Shown here: positions 56,006-64,000 of the stretch, one piece after another | Layout: every line of letters starts with the position of its first letter | Numbering within the stretch: position 1 is the first letter of the stretch | Source: Candidatus Synechococcus calcipolaris G9 | Lineage (GTDB): Bacteria > Cyanobacteriota > Cyanobacteriia > Thermosynechococcales > Thermosynechococcaceae | Assembly: GCF_029582805.1 (NCBI RefSeq) | Contig: NZ_JAKKUT010000005.1 | Location: 1 to 64,000 of the forward strand | Length of the DNA stretch: 64,000 nt | Direction of reading: 5' to 3' | The notes under the pieces: model-generated | What the model was told of the DNA's origin: nothing | Database searches by the model: none | Seen by the model: the letters and a program-made list of their open reading frames with translations, nothing else | Translations under genes and position numbers: made by a program

Positions 56006-57306
56006 TACTGTTGATTTTAGTGAATGGTATTTTCGCCAGTTCGGAAATGGCCATTGTCTCCTCCCGGAAGGTGCGCCTAGAGCATTTGGCTAACCAGGGA
56101 AAGGGTGCGGCCCGAACGGCCCTGAAACTGGCTAAATCCCCCAATAATTTTTTATCTACGGTTCAGATTGGCATTACCCTCATTGGTATTTTGAATGGGG
56201 CGGTGGCGGGGGCGACCATTGTTGAGCGACTGAATTCGTGGTTAGGTGCCATTCCCTTTCTCCATAGCCGTAGTCATAGTCTGAGTGTCATCCTTGTGGT
56301 GGGAGGTATTACCTATGTCACGTTAGTTTTGGGGGAATTGGTTCCAAAACGGATTGCCCTCCACAGTCCTGAGCGTATTGCCTGTGCGATCGCCCCCCCG
56401 ATGCGTTTTTTAGCGAAGTTAACGGCTCCAGTCGTGCATCTTTTAAGTGTGTCTACGGAACTGCTGTTACGACTGTTGGGTATTCAAGAATCGCAGGAAC
56501 CCACGGTTACGGAGGAAGAAATCAAGGTGATGATTCGCCAAGGGACGCAGTTAGGGGTTTTTGAGACATCTGAGCAGGAAATGGTGGAGCGGGTGTTTCG
56601 TCTCGGCGATCGCTCAATTAAGTCATTGATGACCCCCCGGACTGAAATTACCTGGCTGAATACGGAATCCACGACGGAGGAAAATATTGCCATTGTCACC
56701 TCTAGTCCAAATTCGCGGTTTCCGGTGGGCCGTGAAAGTTTAGAGCATTGCTTAGGCATTGTGCGGGGGAGTCATGTACTGGCGGCCTGTTTAGCCAATG
56801 CGGATTTTAAGTTAGAGTCCTTAATTCAACCTCCCCTCTATATCAGTGAGAGTACCCGGGCCCTGCGGGTTTTAGAGCAGTTCCAAACGACCGGGATGCA
56901 CATCGCCCTAATCACCAATGAATATGGGGCGATCGAGGGATTAGTCACCCTCAATGATTTGATGGAGGGGATTGTTGGGGACTTGCCCTCGGCAGAGTCC
57001 CAGGATGAACCCATGGTGGTGGAGCGATCCGATGGTTCATGGTTATTGGATGGATTACTGGCGATCGAGGAATTGCAGGCCCTCCTCCAACTCGGGCCCT
57101 TACCCCTAGATCATGTAGGGGAATATCACACCTTGGGCGGTTTTATCATGTATTCCCTGGGCTGTGTTCCCCAAACGGGGGATATGTTTCAGTGGAGTGG
57201 CTTCCAGTTTGAAGTGGTGGACATGGATGGAACTCGGGTGGATAAGGTGCTAACGACCCGATTGCCAGGGACTGAATTGGAGAATGGAGTGGAGAGTGAA
57301 AATTAG
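55972..57306 (+). CDS. CNNM/CorC-family transporter-associated protein (hemolysin-like)
   Basis: A 444-residue membrane protein. The N-terminal CNNM (DUF21) domain has about four helices (IILLLILVNGIFASSEMAIVSSRKVRLE, FLSTVQIGITLIGILNGA, VTLVLGELVPKRIAL). A cytoplasmic CBS pair follows (LMTPRTEITWLN, ALITNEYGAIEGLVTLNDLMEGIVG), then a C-terminal CorC_HlyC domain (YHTLGGFIMYSLGCVPQTGD, VVDMDGTRVDKV). The family is implicated in magnesium/cobalt export or its regulation. Its 5' end is within the direct repeat, so its promoter may have changed when the toxin-antitoxin unit arrived. Confidence 0.9.
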   Translation: MAAIFTEISIILLLILVNGIFASSEMAIVSSRKVRLEHLANQGKGAARTALKLAKSPNNFLSTVQIGITLIGILNGAVAGATIVERLNSWLGAIPFLHSRSHSLSVILVVGGITYVTLVLGELVPKRIALHSPERIACAIAPPMRFLAKLTAPVVHLLSVSTELLLRLLGIQESQEPTVTEEEIKVMIRQGTQLGVFETSEQEMVERVFRLGDRSIKSLMTPRTEITWLNTESTTEENIAIVTSSPNSRFPVGRESLEHCLGIVRGSHVLAACLANADFKLESLIQPPLYISESTRALRVLEQFQTTGMHIALITNEYGAIEGLVTLNDLMEGIVGDLPSAESQDEPMVVERSDGSWLLDGLLAIEELQALLQLGPLPLDHVGEYHTLGGFIMYSLGCVPQTGDMFQWSGFQFEVVDMDGTRVDKVLTTRLPGTELENGVESEN

Positions 57307-57346
57307 TATCTTTAGTCAGAAATCTAGGATACGTCATAAAATCTAC

Positions 57347-57949
57347 TCACCAATTTGTTTCTGCGGCCCGACCAAACAATCGACTTCCAGGCAGGCTTTC
57401 GTCTGGCTCAAACCAAAATTGACGGACAAGTTCTAAAAACTGGGATTTAGACATTCCTCGGTCGATCATCTCGTCTGAGGCATTTTCTGGTAGCCCTTCA
57501 GCGATTAAAGACCTAAAATTAGCGGCTACCCAGTCCCCACCTTTTTCATAGGCATTGGCGTAGTCTTGGACATCTTCAAGGGAAAGATAGCCATCCCCAT
57601 CGAGATCTAAAACATCAAAAAAGCCTCCCGCTGCTTTAGCGATAAATTCAATACCTTGGGTGGGTGATGCTGTCATCTGTTTGGCTAGTTTTTGGTGTCC
57701 TTCCAGAAACTCATCAGGGGTAACTTTGCCATCACGATTGATGTCACGGCGGCTATTTTCCCAGCTATAGGTTTTCGCAAGAAGCTCAAATAGCCCCTGA
57801 TAGTCAGGAGTTGTATCGGGAAACTTGCGTTGGGCAATTTTTTGGGCGATCGCCACTAAATCTGCTTCATACTCAATCACACCATCTCGGTTGCGATCCA
57901 TAAATCGAAAGAGTCTTAGGAGGCGATCGGTAAGATTTTGGGAGAGCAT
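57347..57949 (-). CDS. EF-hand calcium-binding protein
   Basis: A 200-residue protein with three EF-hand loops: residues 18-29 (DRNRDGVIEYEA, no acid at position 12), 69-80 (DINRDGKVTPDE, canonical) and 115-126 (DLDGDGYLSLED, canonical). No signal peptide. The layout resembles calerythrin-type bacterial sensor or buffer proteins. It is convergent with the CNNM gene. Confidence 0.88.
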   Translation of the reverse strand: MLSQNLTDRLLRLFRFMDRNRDGVIEYEADLVAIAQKIAQRKFPDTTPDYQGLFELLAKTYSWENSRRDINRDGKVTPDEFLEGHQKLAKQMTASPTQGIEFIAKAAGGFFDVLDLDGDGYLSLEDVQDYANAYEKGGDWVAANFRSLIAEGLPENASDEMIDRGMSKSQFLELVRQFWFEPDESLPGSRLFGRAAETNW

Positions 57950-58077
57950 AAAAAATTATTAAATGTTTACATGACTTCAATGCTTTTCTATTTTATTTGA
58001 TGTAATCATTGAATGAGCATAACAACGATAAATCATCTTGGCAATAAGTAAATTTACCTTTGGAGAAATTGAAATAG

Positions 58078-58191
58078 GGCTTTATTGACGCTTCAGGCAA
58101 GGTCGTCGTTGCACCCCAATTTGATGAAGCTCGGTCTTTCTCAGAGGGACTGGCGGCTGTTAAGTACTCTGACAGTGAGTACAATGATGAA
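58078..58191 (+). pseudogene. WG-repeat remnant in frame ahead of a DUF29 gene
   Basis: After a TAG at 58075 the frame reads GFIDASGKVVVAPQFDEA and RSFSEGLAAVKYSD, one recognisable WG (KWG) repeat, and continues without a stop into the DUF29 reading frame. There is no plausible start codon in the repeat itself, so it is taken as debris of a WG-repeat gene rather than a fusion. Confidence 0.6.
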
Positions 58192-58215
58192 ATGCTTCCT
58201 GGGAGCTACAGATCA

Positions 58216-58686
58216 ATGCAGACCGTAGAGAAACTTTATGAGGTGGACTATCAGGCCTGGGTGCAGGCCACGGTGGCCCAACTCCGAGCGGGGCAGTTCA
58301 ATGACATCGATCTTGATGCCCTGATTGAGGAGATTGAAAGTTTGGGACGCTCAGAACGCCATGCCTTGAGTAGTCAATGGATACGAGTTGTTAAACATCT
58401 GCTGAAATTAGAGGCTCAGCCCCAAGCCAGGGACTACCACAATAGTTGGGTATCCAGCGTAGTGGAGGGCTTAAGACAAATTGAAGAATCTCAGGATAGC
58501 TCACCCAGCCTCAAGTCTTACCTGAAACTCAATCAAGCTAAGTGGTATTTGCAGGCTCTCCAGCAAGCCTCCGTTGAAACCCGCATTCCTCAAGCCCAGT
58601 TTCCTGCAACCTGTCCCTATGATGTTCTAGACCTCATCGAAGGGAACTATCCAGAGTCACTACGTTATTTCTTTGTGATTGAGTAA
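58216..58686 (+). CDS. DUF29 family protein
   Basis: About 156 residues starting MQTVEKLYEVDYQAWVQATVAQLRAG, then DLDALIEEIESLGRSERHAL, VVKHLLKLEAQP and a C-terminal FPATCPYDVLDLIEGNYP. This is the DUF29 family, very common in cyanobacteria, all-helical and without known function. ATG 58216 fits the family start; ATG 58192 is in frame but lies within the WG-derived sequence. Confidence 0.88.
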   Translation: MQTVEKLYEVDYQAWVQATVAQLRAGQFNDIDLDALIEEIESLGRSERHALSSQWIRVVKHLLKLEAQPQARDYHNSWVSSVVEGLRQIEESQDSSPSLKSYLKLNQAKWYLQALQQASVETRIPQAQFPATCPYDVLDLIEGNYPESLRYFFVIE

Positions 58687-58731
58687 TCAAGCGTAAAAAT
58701 ATAGCAAAAATTAATATCTCAAAAAATAAAC

Positions 58732-58756
58732 TGGGCAAAGAGATGATCTTTACCCA
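58732..58756 (-). terminator. petF terminator
   Basis: TGGGCAAAGA (58732-58741) and TCTTTACCCA (58747-58756) form a hairpin with one mismatch. On the minus strand it is followed by GTTTATTTTTT. It lies about 68 bases beyond the petF stop and might also end DUF29 transcription less efficiently. Confidence 0.65.
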
Positions 58757-58823
58757 ATTGGCAGATTTTGTTCATTGATGGGGCGATCGCCAGGGATTGA
58801 ACCCCAGCGGATCCCATCAGAGT

Positions 58824-59195
<372 letters not shown>

Positions 59196-59279
59196 CTAGG
59201 GGAAAAGTTTGGGTTTATCCGGCTTAATGGGTGGGTGTCTGTATGGTTTTCGTAATTTGAATCTCTCTTTTTATCTGAT

Positions 59280-59999
59280 TTACTTATATTTGGATGGCTT
59301 GGAAGAATACCGCGATCGCCCGTCAGAACGGGGTGGGGGTGGGGCAGAGCGTCGCTTGGGTGTCCGTTTTCGGCGGAAAGACTGACTAATTTGATTAAAG
59401 ACATCCCGCTGGAGACAGGGATAATCACCCACCCAAAGGCGATGTTGGGGCAGATACACGTCCGATACCTGCTCAATCTCACTGAGATCCGGTTGCCGCG
59501 AAAAAAGAATCATCTGGGCAATATCCCCAGGACGAATCACCCGATGTTGCCGTCGTAGTCGGGCCCGCACAGGGGTAAAGAAGCCGGTTTTATCCCCCAC
59601 CTCCAAATTGAGACACCGCTCCCGATTTTCAATAATCACTAATTGGCCCCGTTGATCCACATTTTCCTCTTTGCCAATGAGTTCCTCACTCACAAAGACA
59701 TCTAAAACCTGCCCCTGCCAAAATCCGCCATAGCGATAGCGACGATAACGCCGGTTCTTCAAGGTGGCAATCACCGCCGGCCCCCACAGCCAATAAAACC
59801 CAGACATCAAGCCCGTCACCAACTGAGCCCCATGGCCAATAAAACCCAGTGGAAAGGAAATGATCACAATGCCCACAATGGAAAAAATTAATCGTCGTAG
59901 AAAATCCTGTATTTTTCCCCAGACGTAGATATACTGACTGCCGGTGGCAACAACCGGAATGAGTTGATTCAGTTTCTCCTTGGTCAGGGGGACTAGCAT
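59280..59999 (-). CDS. conserved cyanobacterial membrane protein
   Basis: A 239-residue protein with two hydrophobic segments near 36-75 (LIFSIVGIVIISFPLGFIGHGAQL and MSGFYWLWGPAVIATL), followed by a basic stretch (KNRRYRRYRYGGFWQG), a beta-rich domain and a very basic C-terminus (SFRRKRTPKRRSAP). Homologues are sometimes labelled phosphate transporter permease without evidence. I assign no function. It lies 24 bases downstream of gcvT on the same strand. Confidence 0.7.
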   Translation of the reverse strand: MLVPLTKEKLNQLIPVVATGSQYIYVWGKIQDFLRRLIFSIVGIVIISFPLGFIGHGAQLVTGLMSGFYWLWGPAVIATLKNRRYRRYRYGGFWQGQVLDVFVSEELIGKEENVDQRGQLVIIENRERCLNLEVGDKTGFFTPVRARLRRQHRVIRPGDIAQMILFSRQPDLSEIEQVSDVYLPQHRLWVGDYPCLQRDVFNQISQSFRRKRTPKRRSAPPPPRSDGRSRYSSKPSKYK

Positions 60000-60023
60000 A
60001 AATTTAGGGATGACGTAGGCATA

Positions 60024-61139
60024 TTAAGGGCGCGAGGAACGACGATAAAAGGGACGGGCTACGACGTGAGCCGGATAAATACGGGAGCGAATTTTTATCC
60101 CTAGGGGTTGCCCAGGCTGACTTAGGGTGGGGGGTACATAGCCCAGGGCAATGGCCCGGCCCAGGGTGGGGGCAAAACTGCCACTGGTAATCTGGCCAAT
60201 TTGTTGCTCCGGTTGCTGGGGATCAACAATCTCATAGCCATGGCGGGCGATCGCCTTACCCTCCATTTCCAGACCCACCAGTTGCCGTTCCAGACCCGCG
60301 TCCTTTTGGGCTAAGAGAGCCGATCTGCCGATGAAGTCAGGTTTTGGCCAATGAATCAACCAATCTAAACCCGCTTCCAGGGGACTGGTGGTGGCATCAA
60401 TATCTTGACCATAGAGGGCCATGGCGGCTTCGAGGCGGAGGGTATCCCGTGCCCCCAGACCACAGGGAGTGATCCCCAAGCTCAGGAAACGTTCCCACAG
60501 GGCTTGACCGTCCCTATTTTTCAAGAGCAATTCAAAACCATCTTCGCCAGTGTAGCCCGTGCGGGCAATCCACACCGGCAGGGTATCAATGGTGGTCGTG
60601 GTGTGGCGGTAGAGTTTCACCTGGTTAAGATCAATGGACACCAAGGATTGGAGTTGGGCCACCGCCTCGGGCCCCTGAAGGGCAATGAGAGCATGACTCC
60701 GGCTTTGATCGGTACGGCGGATGCTCTGGGGTAAATGCCCATCTAACCAAGCTCCATCCTGCTCAGTGGTGGCGGCATTGACAATTAAAAAAACCTGGCG
60801 ATCTCCCTGAACATAGACAATCAGATCATCTAAAATCCCGCCCTCAGGATTCAAAAAAACTGTGTACTTCGCCTGGCCGGGCCGTAAACGACTTAAATCC
60901 GAAGGCACTAGGGCCCCAATCTCCTCTAAAACGCGATCGCCCTCTAGGAGAAACTTACCCATGTGGGAAATATCAAACATTCCCACGGACTGGCGTACCC
61001 GTTGATGCTCCTCCACAATTCCCGCAAACTGAACCGGCATTTGCCAAGAGCCAAAGGGAGTAAACCGAGCCTGTTGCTGTTGATGGAGGTGGAATAGGGG
61101 CGTTTTTTGAAGGGTTTCGTTGGCGGTAGAGTCGGTCAA
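60024..61139 (-). CDS. gcvT: aminomethyltransferase (glycine cleavage system T protein)
   Basis: GcvT transfers the methylene group from the H-protein-bound aminomethyl to tetrahydrofolate, central to photorespiratory glycine breakdown. Motifs are MPVQFAGIVEEHQRVRQSVGMFDISHMGK, GQAKYTVFLNPEGGILDDLIVY (folate site Asp), YTGEDGFELL, GLGARDTLRLEAAMALYGQDID and the C-terminal TSGSFAPTLGRAIALGYV. With the TTG at 61139 the protein is 371 residues, the usual size; the frame extends 31 codons further upstream. Confidence 0.93.
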   Translation of the reverse strand: MTDSTANETLQKTPLFHLHQQQQARFTPFGSWQMPVQFAGIVEEHQRVRQSVGMFDISHMGKFLLEGDRVLEEIGALVPSDLSRLRPGQAKYTVFLNPEGGILDDLIVYVQGDRQVFLIVNAATTEQDGAWLDGHLPQSIRRTDQSRSHALIALQGPEAVAQLQSLVSIDLNQVKLYRHTTTTIDTLPVWIARTGYTGEDGFELLLKNRDGQALWERFLSLGITPCGLGARDTLRLEAAMALYGQDIDATTSPLEAGLDWLIHWPKPDFIGRSALLAQKDAGLERQLVGLEMEGKAIARHGYEIVDPQQPEQQIGQITSGSFAPTLGRAIALGYVPPTLSQPGQPLGIKIRSRIYPAHVVARPFYRRSSRP

Positions 61140-61339
61140 TCGCTGTTCTTCGCCGATGCAAAAAGATATAAAAATTCTAGCATTGGTTTTTAATGGTGCG
61201 ATCGCCGAAAATTGCCTTTGCCTAGTAATCACGGTAGGGTAACGAATAAGATAGCTAAAATAGCAAGGAACATCTGTCCTTTGATGGCATCAAGGATAAC
61301 CAAGCCTTACCAGTCCATTCATCGGAAATGAGGTTACTT

Positions 61340-63202
61340 ATGGATAGCAGCACCCAAATTACTGCTCTCATCGTTCTGACGGTTGTGGCCGGGATCTTCT
61401 CCCAAGTATTGGCCAAATGGCTTCGCTTACCCAGTATTGTTCTACTCCTCCTATCCGGTATTCTGCTGGGGCCCAGTGGTTTAGGCCTGCTACATCCGAC
61501 CCTCCTAGGGGATGGCTTAGAGGTGTTGGTTCCCCTCTGTGTTGCCCTGATTTTGTTTGAAGGCGGGCTAAATTTAGATCTCAGCCGCACCAATCAAGAC
61601 CTAACGGGGAGTCTCTGGAAGCTCATTACCCTAGGGGCGGTCATTACCCTGGTGGGGGCGGCCTTAGCCTCCCATTGGTTAGGGGAATTTCCCTGGCAGA
61701 TTGCCTGGCTCTACGCTTCCTTGGTCATTGTCACCGGGCCAACGGTGGTGGGGCCGCTCCTGAAGCAGGTGGGGGTACAGCGGAAACTCGCTTTCATTTT
61801 GGAAGGGGAAGGGGTTCTCATTGATCCCATTGGGGCCATTGTGGCCGTGGTGGTTTTGAACGTGGTGCTTCAGCAGGATATGGGCTGGGCAGCGATCGCC
61901 ATTAACGTGATTGAACGGGTGGGCATTGGTATAGCCATTGGCTTGGGGGGAGGCTGGCTCCTAAGTCAATTTTTACGACGAGCCAAATTTCTCTCGGAAG
62001 AATTGCGAAACCTGATGGTTTTAGCGGTGCTCTGGGGTTTATTTTTGCTTTCTCAACGGCTCATGAGTGAGTCGGGTTTGCTCACAGCGGTACTCTTGGG
62101 CACTTCCCTGCGATTGGCAGAAGTTCCGGGAGAGCGACTACTACGGCGATTTAAGGGGCAACTGAGTACCCTGGCCATTTCCGTTTTGTTTGTGCTGTTG
62201 GCGGCGGATCTGTCCGTTGCCAGTATGTTAGAACTGGGCTGGTCAGGGGTAGCCACGGTGTTATGCCTGATATTTCTGGTGCGGCCCTTGGGTGTGTGGC
62301 TCTGTACCTGGGGAAGTGATTTAACCTGGCAGCAAAAAACCTTTTTGAGTTGGATTGCCCCCCGGGGAATTGTCGCCGCTTCCGTTGCCTCCCTGTTCTC
62401 CATTAGCCTTACCAATGCGGGCATGAGTGGGGGAGATGCCATTAAAGCCTTGGTCTTTCTGACGATTTTGATGACGGTTTTCCTGCAAGGATTAACGGCC
62501 AAAGTGGTGGCAGAGCAGTTGCAGGTGCGGGCCCAGGAAACCACAGGGGTCTTAATTGTTGGCTGCAATCCCCTCAGTATTTTATTGGCGGAGCATCTGC
62601 GCGATCGCGGCGAAGTCGTAACCATGATTGACTCTAATCCAGAATCCTGCAAACAGGCTCGTCAGAAACATTTTCCTGTGTTTTGTAGTAGTGCCCTAGA
62701 TACGGAAATTCTTCAGGAAGCAGGAATGACCCGATTAGGCACATTTTTAGCTATGACGAGCAATACAGAGGTAAATGCGATTCTCGCCCAGCGGGCCATT
62801 GAAGAGTTTCATCCGCCTCGGGTGTTAGCGGCCCTAGCCTCCGAAGACGATCGCCTTGGCATTGGCCGTGCTTTCCAGGCCCAAGTAGCCGTAAAGGATT
62901 GGAATGAGTATATTTCAGACTCAACCTTCCGCACAGGAGAAGTGATCCTAGAGGGGCCCCGATACCATCTGCAAGTGGAGCATATTCGCGCCCTGATGCA
63001 TTCCGGTAAACTCCTTCCCTTGCTCATTGAACGCACGGAGGGCCTGCGCGTAGTACCGGCCGGTGAAGAATGGCAAGCGGGCGATCGCCTCATTTATGTT
63101 CTCCATACCCCCAAACCCCACGCTCTACCGGCCGCTTTGACCTCGGAGTGGCGCATCTCCCAAACCCAAATTGAGCCGGTTTTAATTCCGCCAGCGGCCT
63201 AG
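61340..63202 (+). CDS. CPA-type cation/proton antiporter with TrkA-N domain
   Basis: About 620 residues. The N-terminal half has around twelve membrane helices with ILLGPSGLGLL, ALILFEGGLNLDLS, TGPTVVGPLLKQ and GVLIDPIGAIVAVVVLN, the CPA1-type pattern with acidic ion-binding residues. The C-terminal half has an NAD-binding fold (GVLIVGCNPLSILLAEHLRDRGEVVTMID) and a TrkA-C-like end. It probably exchanges Na+ or K+ for H+ under nucleotide control. GAGG lies six bases before ATG 61340. Confidence 0.9.
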   Translation: MDSSTQITALIVLTVVAGIFSQVLAKWLRLPSIVLLLLSGILLGPSGLGLLHPTLLGDGLEVLVPLCVALILFEGGLNLDLSRTNQDLTGSLWKLITLGAVITLVGAALASHWLGEFPWQIAWLYASLVIVTGPTVVGPLLKQVGVQRKLAFILEGEGVLIDPIGAIVAVVVLNVVLQQDMGWAAIAINVIERVGIGIAIGLGGGWLLSQFLRRAKFLSEELRNLMVLAVLWGLFLLSQRLMSESGLLTAVLLGTSLRLAEVPGERLLRRFKGQLSTLAISVLFVLLAADLSVASMLELGWSGVATVLCLIFLVRPLGVWLCTWGSDLTWQQKTFLSWIAPRGIVAASVASLFSISLTNAGMSGGDAIKALVFLTILMTVFLQGLTAKVVAEQLQVRAQETTGVLIVGCNPLSILLAEHLRDRGEVVTMIDSNPESCKQARQKHFPVFCSSALDTEILQEAGMTRLGTFLAMTSNTEVNAILAQRAIEEFHPPRVLAALASEDDRLGIGRAFQAQVAVKDWNEYISDSTFRTGEVILEGPRYHLQVEHIRALMHSGKLLPLLIERTEGLRVVPAGEEWQAGDRLIYVLHTPKPHALPAALTSEWRISQTQIEPVLIPPAA

Positions 63203-63522
63203 TTAGTTGGGCAGGGATCCAACTTCTCAATCACCTGCCACAGGGAACCTTCAAAGGTTGATTAATTGGCGAAGCGAGTATTCTAATGAAACAGAGATTT
63301 CACACCAAAACCCTTTAACCTGTTCTGATGATTTGCCAGTACTGCAAGAGCTTCCTGTTGCCGCATTATCCAACCTATAATGAATAAAATAACTACAGAC
63401 TCTATCTCATCTTGCGCTAGTTTCAATGACTTAAAGAAGCATAAAAAACGTATTCGCCTTACTAGCATCAACTTAGCCTATTCCTTAAACTAAGGGCAAA
63501 GGAGTCTTGCTTAAATTAGGGC
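63203..63522. other. gap with an MNT-gene remnant
   Basis: On the minus strand ATG 63366 opens MRQQEALAVLANHQNRLKGFGVKSLFH and stops at 63283. The first 25 residues match the N-terminus of MNT nucleotidyltransferases, which continue ALFGS; here the frame breaks exactly at that point. No promoter, RNA gene or other ORF is evident in the remainder of the gap. Confidence 0.5.
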
Positions 63523-64000
63523 ATGAACATCTACATCCATAAAATTCCCCTCCTTGCTGTTTCATTGGTGATGATGCTCACCGGCATGGTGTTGATAGGA
63601 GCATTACTTGCCCTCAGCGGAATGATATCTGCCGATGTTGTCCTACCCATGACGGAACTGGCGGCCATTAGTTTATTTTTTAGTAGCTTGTCCCTTGGAA
63701 CCTATCTTTACCACAGGGAAAAAAAGCTTTCTCAGTCCCCTAGCATCTCCCTGCTGTTGGTGCGGGCCTTGGCCAGTACAGTGATCACCATTGGGATTTG
63801 GACTCTGTTAGTTCATCACCTCAACAATGGTTTTTTTGATCTAACGATTTGGGAAGCTGCCTTTTATCCCATTGAAGATAGTACGGCCCTTAATCTGATT
63901 CTTTTGGGATCATCCCTCTTCGCCTTGACGCGGCGACAATTTCTGAGTCAGTGGACGGCCCAAATTTTAGCCGTGGTGACGATCGCTCTGGCTGTAGTTG
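63523..64000 (+). CDS. membrane protein, N-terminal part, cut by window end
   Basis: From ATG 63523 at least 159 residues are open to the window edge. They contain four or five hydrophobic helices (IPLLAVSLVMMLTGMVLIGALLAL, MTELAAISLFFSSLSLGTYLY, LLVRALASTVITIGIWTLLV, ALNLILLGSSLFAL, QILAVVTIALAVV). Such N-terminal membrane modules often precede sensor kinase, GGDEF or phosphatase domains, but the rest of the gene is not visible and I assign nothing. Confidence 0.6.
   Translation, partial: MNIYIHKIPLLAVSLVMMLTGMVLIGALLALSGMISADVVLPMTELAAISLFFSSLSLGTYLYHREKKLSQSPSISLLLVRALASTVITIGIWTLLVHHLNNGFFDLTIWEAAFYPIEDSTALNLILLGSSLFALTRRQFLSQWTAQILAVVTIALAVV

Noticed and set aside
62053-62652. Minus-strand 199-codon frame inside the antiporter gene
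   Set aside because: Antisense to a well-conserved membrane protein; rich in Ser, Arg and Thr with no motif. A codon-bias shadow.

Overview
The window is a stretch of cyanobacterial chromosome. It carries psaA-psaB, psbO, btpA, a plant-type ferredoxin, a separated pair of orange-carotenoid-protein (OCP) domain homologues, the SmtA/SmtB metallothionein locus, and frequent GCGATCGC (HIP1) octamers. PsaA (755 aa once repaired), PsaB (741 aa) and the ferredoxin read like those of the Thermosynechococcus / Synechococcus PCC 6312-type unicellular lineage; that placement is inference from remembered family sequences.

Layout. 1-1.75 kb: three truncated insertion sequences (IS3, IS630, IS982) stacked against the end of queC. 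1.75-11.5 kb: housekeeping genes (queC, a Gfo/Idh oxidoreductase, sdhA, a DUF1350 protein, rsmA, eno, menB, a Pro-rich lipoprotein). 11.5-16.4 kb: psaA-psaB, with a one-base insertion breaking psaA at 12402. 16.5-18.85 kb: an IS graveyard (near-complete IS630, IS982 with two nonsense codons, an IS701-type remnant running into the 5' end of tadA). 18.8-31.9 kb: tadA/folK, btpA, psbO with a clear promoter, a fused ABC ATPase, a COG3146-type acyltransferase, lepB, an FAD oxidoreductase, smtA/smtB, ggt, a J-domain protein and fabI. 32.3-37.4 kb: a type III restriction-modification operon with a HEPN/MNT toxin-antitoxin pair between mod and res. 37.6-49.7 kb: mostly core genes (TPM protein, CbiO-like ATPase, UPF0367, Nif11 protein, coaBC, mutL, dnaG, an ACR3 arsenite pump, and the carotenoid pair HCP plus CTDH), plus a second, decayed MNT/HEPN locus. 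49.8-51.1 kb: an accessory scar with a DUF3800 remnant, HicA/HicB, and the first third of another helicase-type restriction protein. 51.1-57.3 kb: a hybrid histidine kinase, a response-regulator/EAL phosphodiesterase, and a CNNM/CorC transporter, with a small RelE/ParE-type toxin-antitoxin pair between the last two inside a ~265 bp direct duplication. 57.3-64 kb: an EF-hand protein, a DUF29 protein, petF, a membrane protein, gcvT, a CPA-type cation/proton antiporter, and the start of a membrane protein cut by the window edge.

How the genes fit together. Photosystem I core genes and a PSI biogenesis factor (btpA), the PSII extrinsic protein psbO, ferredoxin, and the HCP/CTDH photoprotection pair give the window a photosynthetic theme. 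Metal and arsenic handling (SmtA/SmtB, ACR3) is present at separate loci. Accessory DNA sits in discrete pockets: IS debris at both ends of the 1.7-16.5 kb block, the type III R-M/HEPN-MNT operon, and three further toxin-antitoxin loci or remnants. The observations most worth a second look are the psaA frameshift, the toxin-antitoxin pair in a long direct duplication, the HEPN/MNT pair inside the type III R-M operon, the ten-cysteine SmtA with its promoter/operator embedded in the smtB start, and a terminator-like hairpin between HCP and CTDH. No CRISPR array, rRNA or convincing tRNA was seen.
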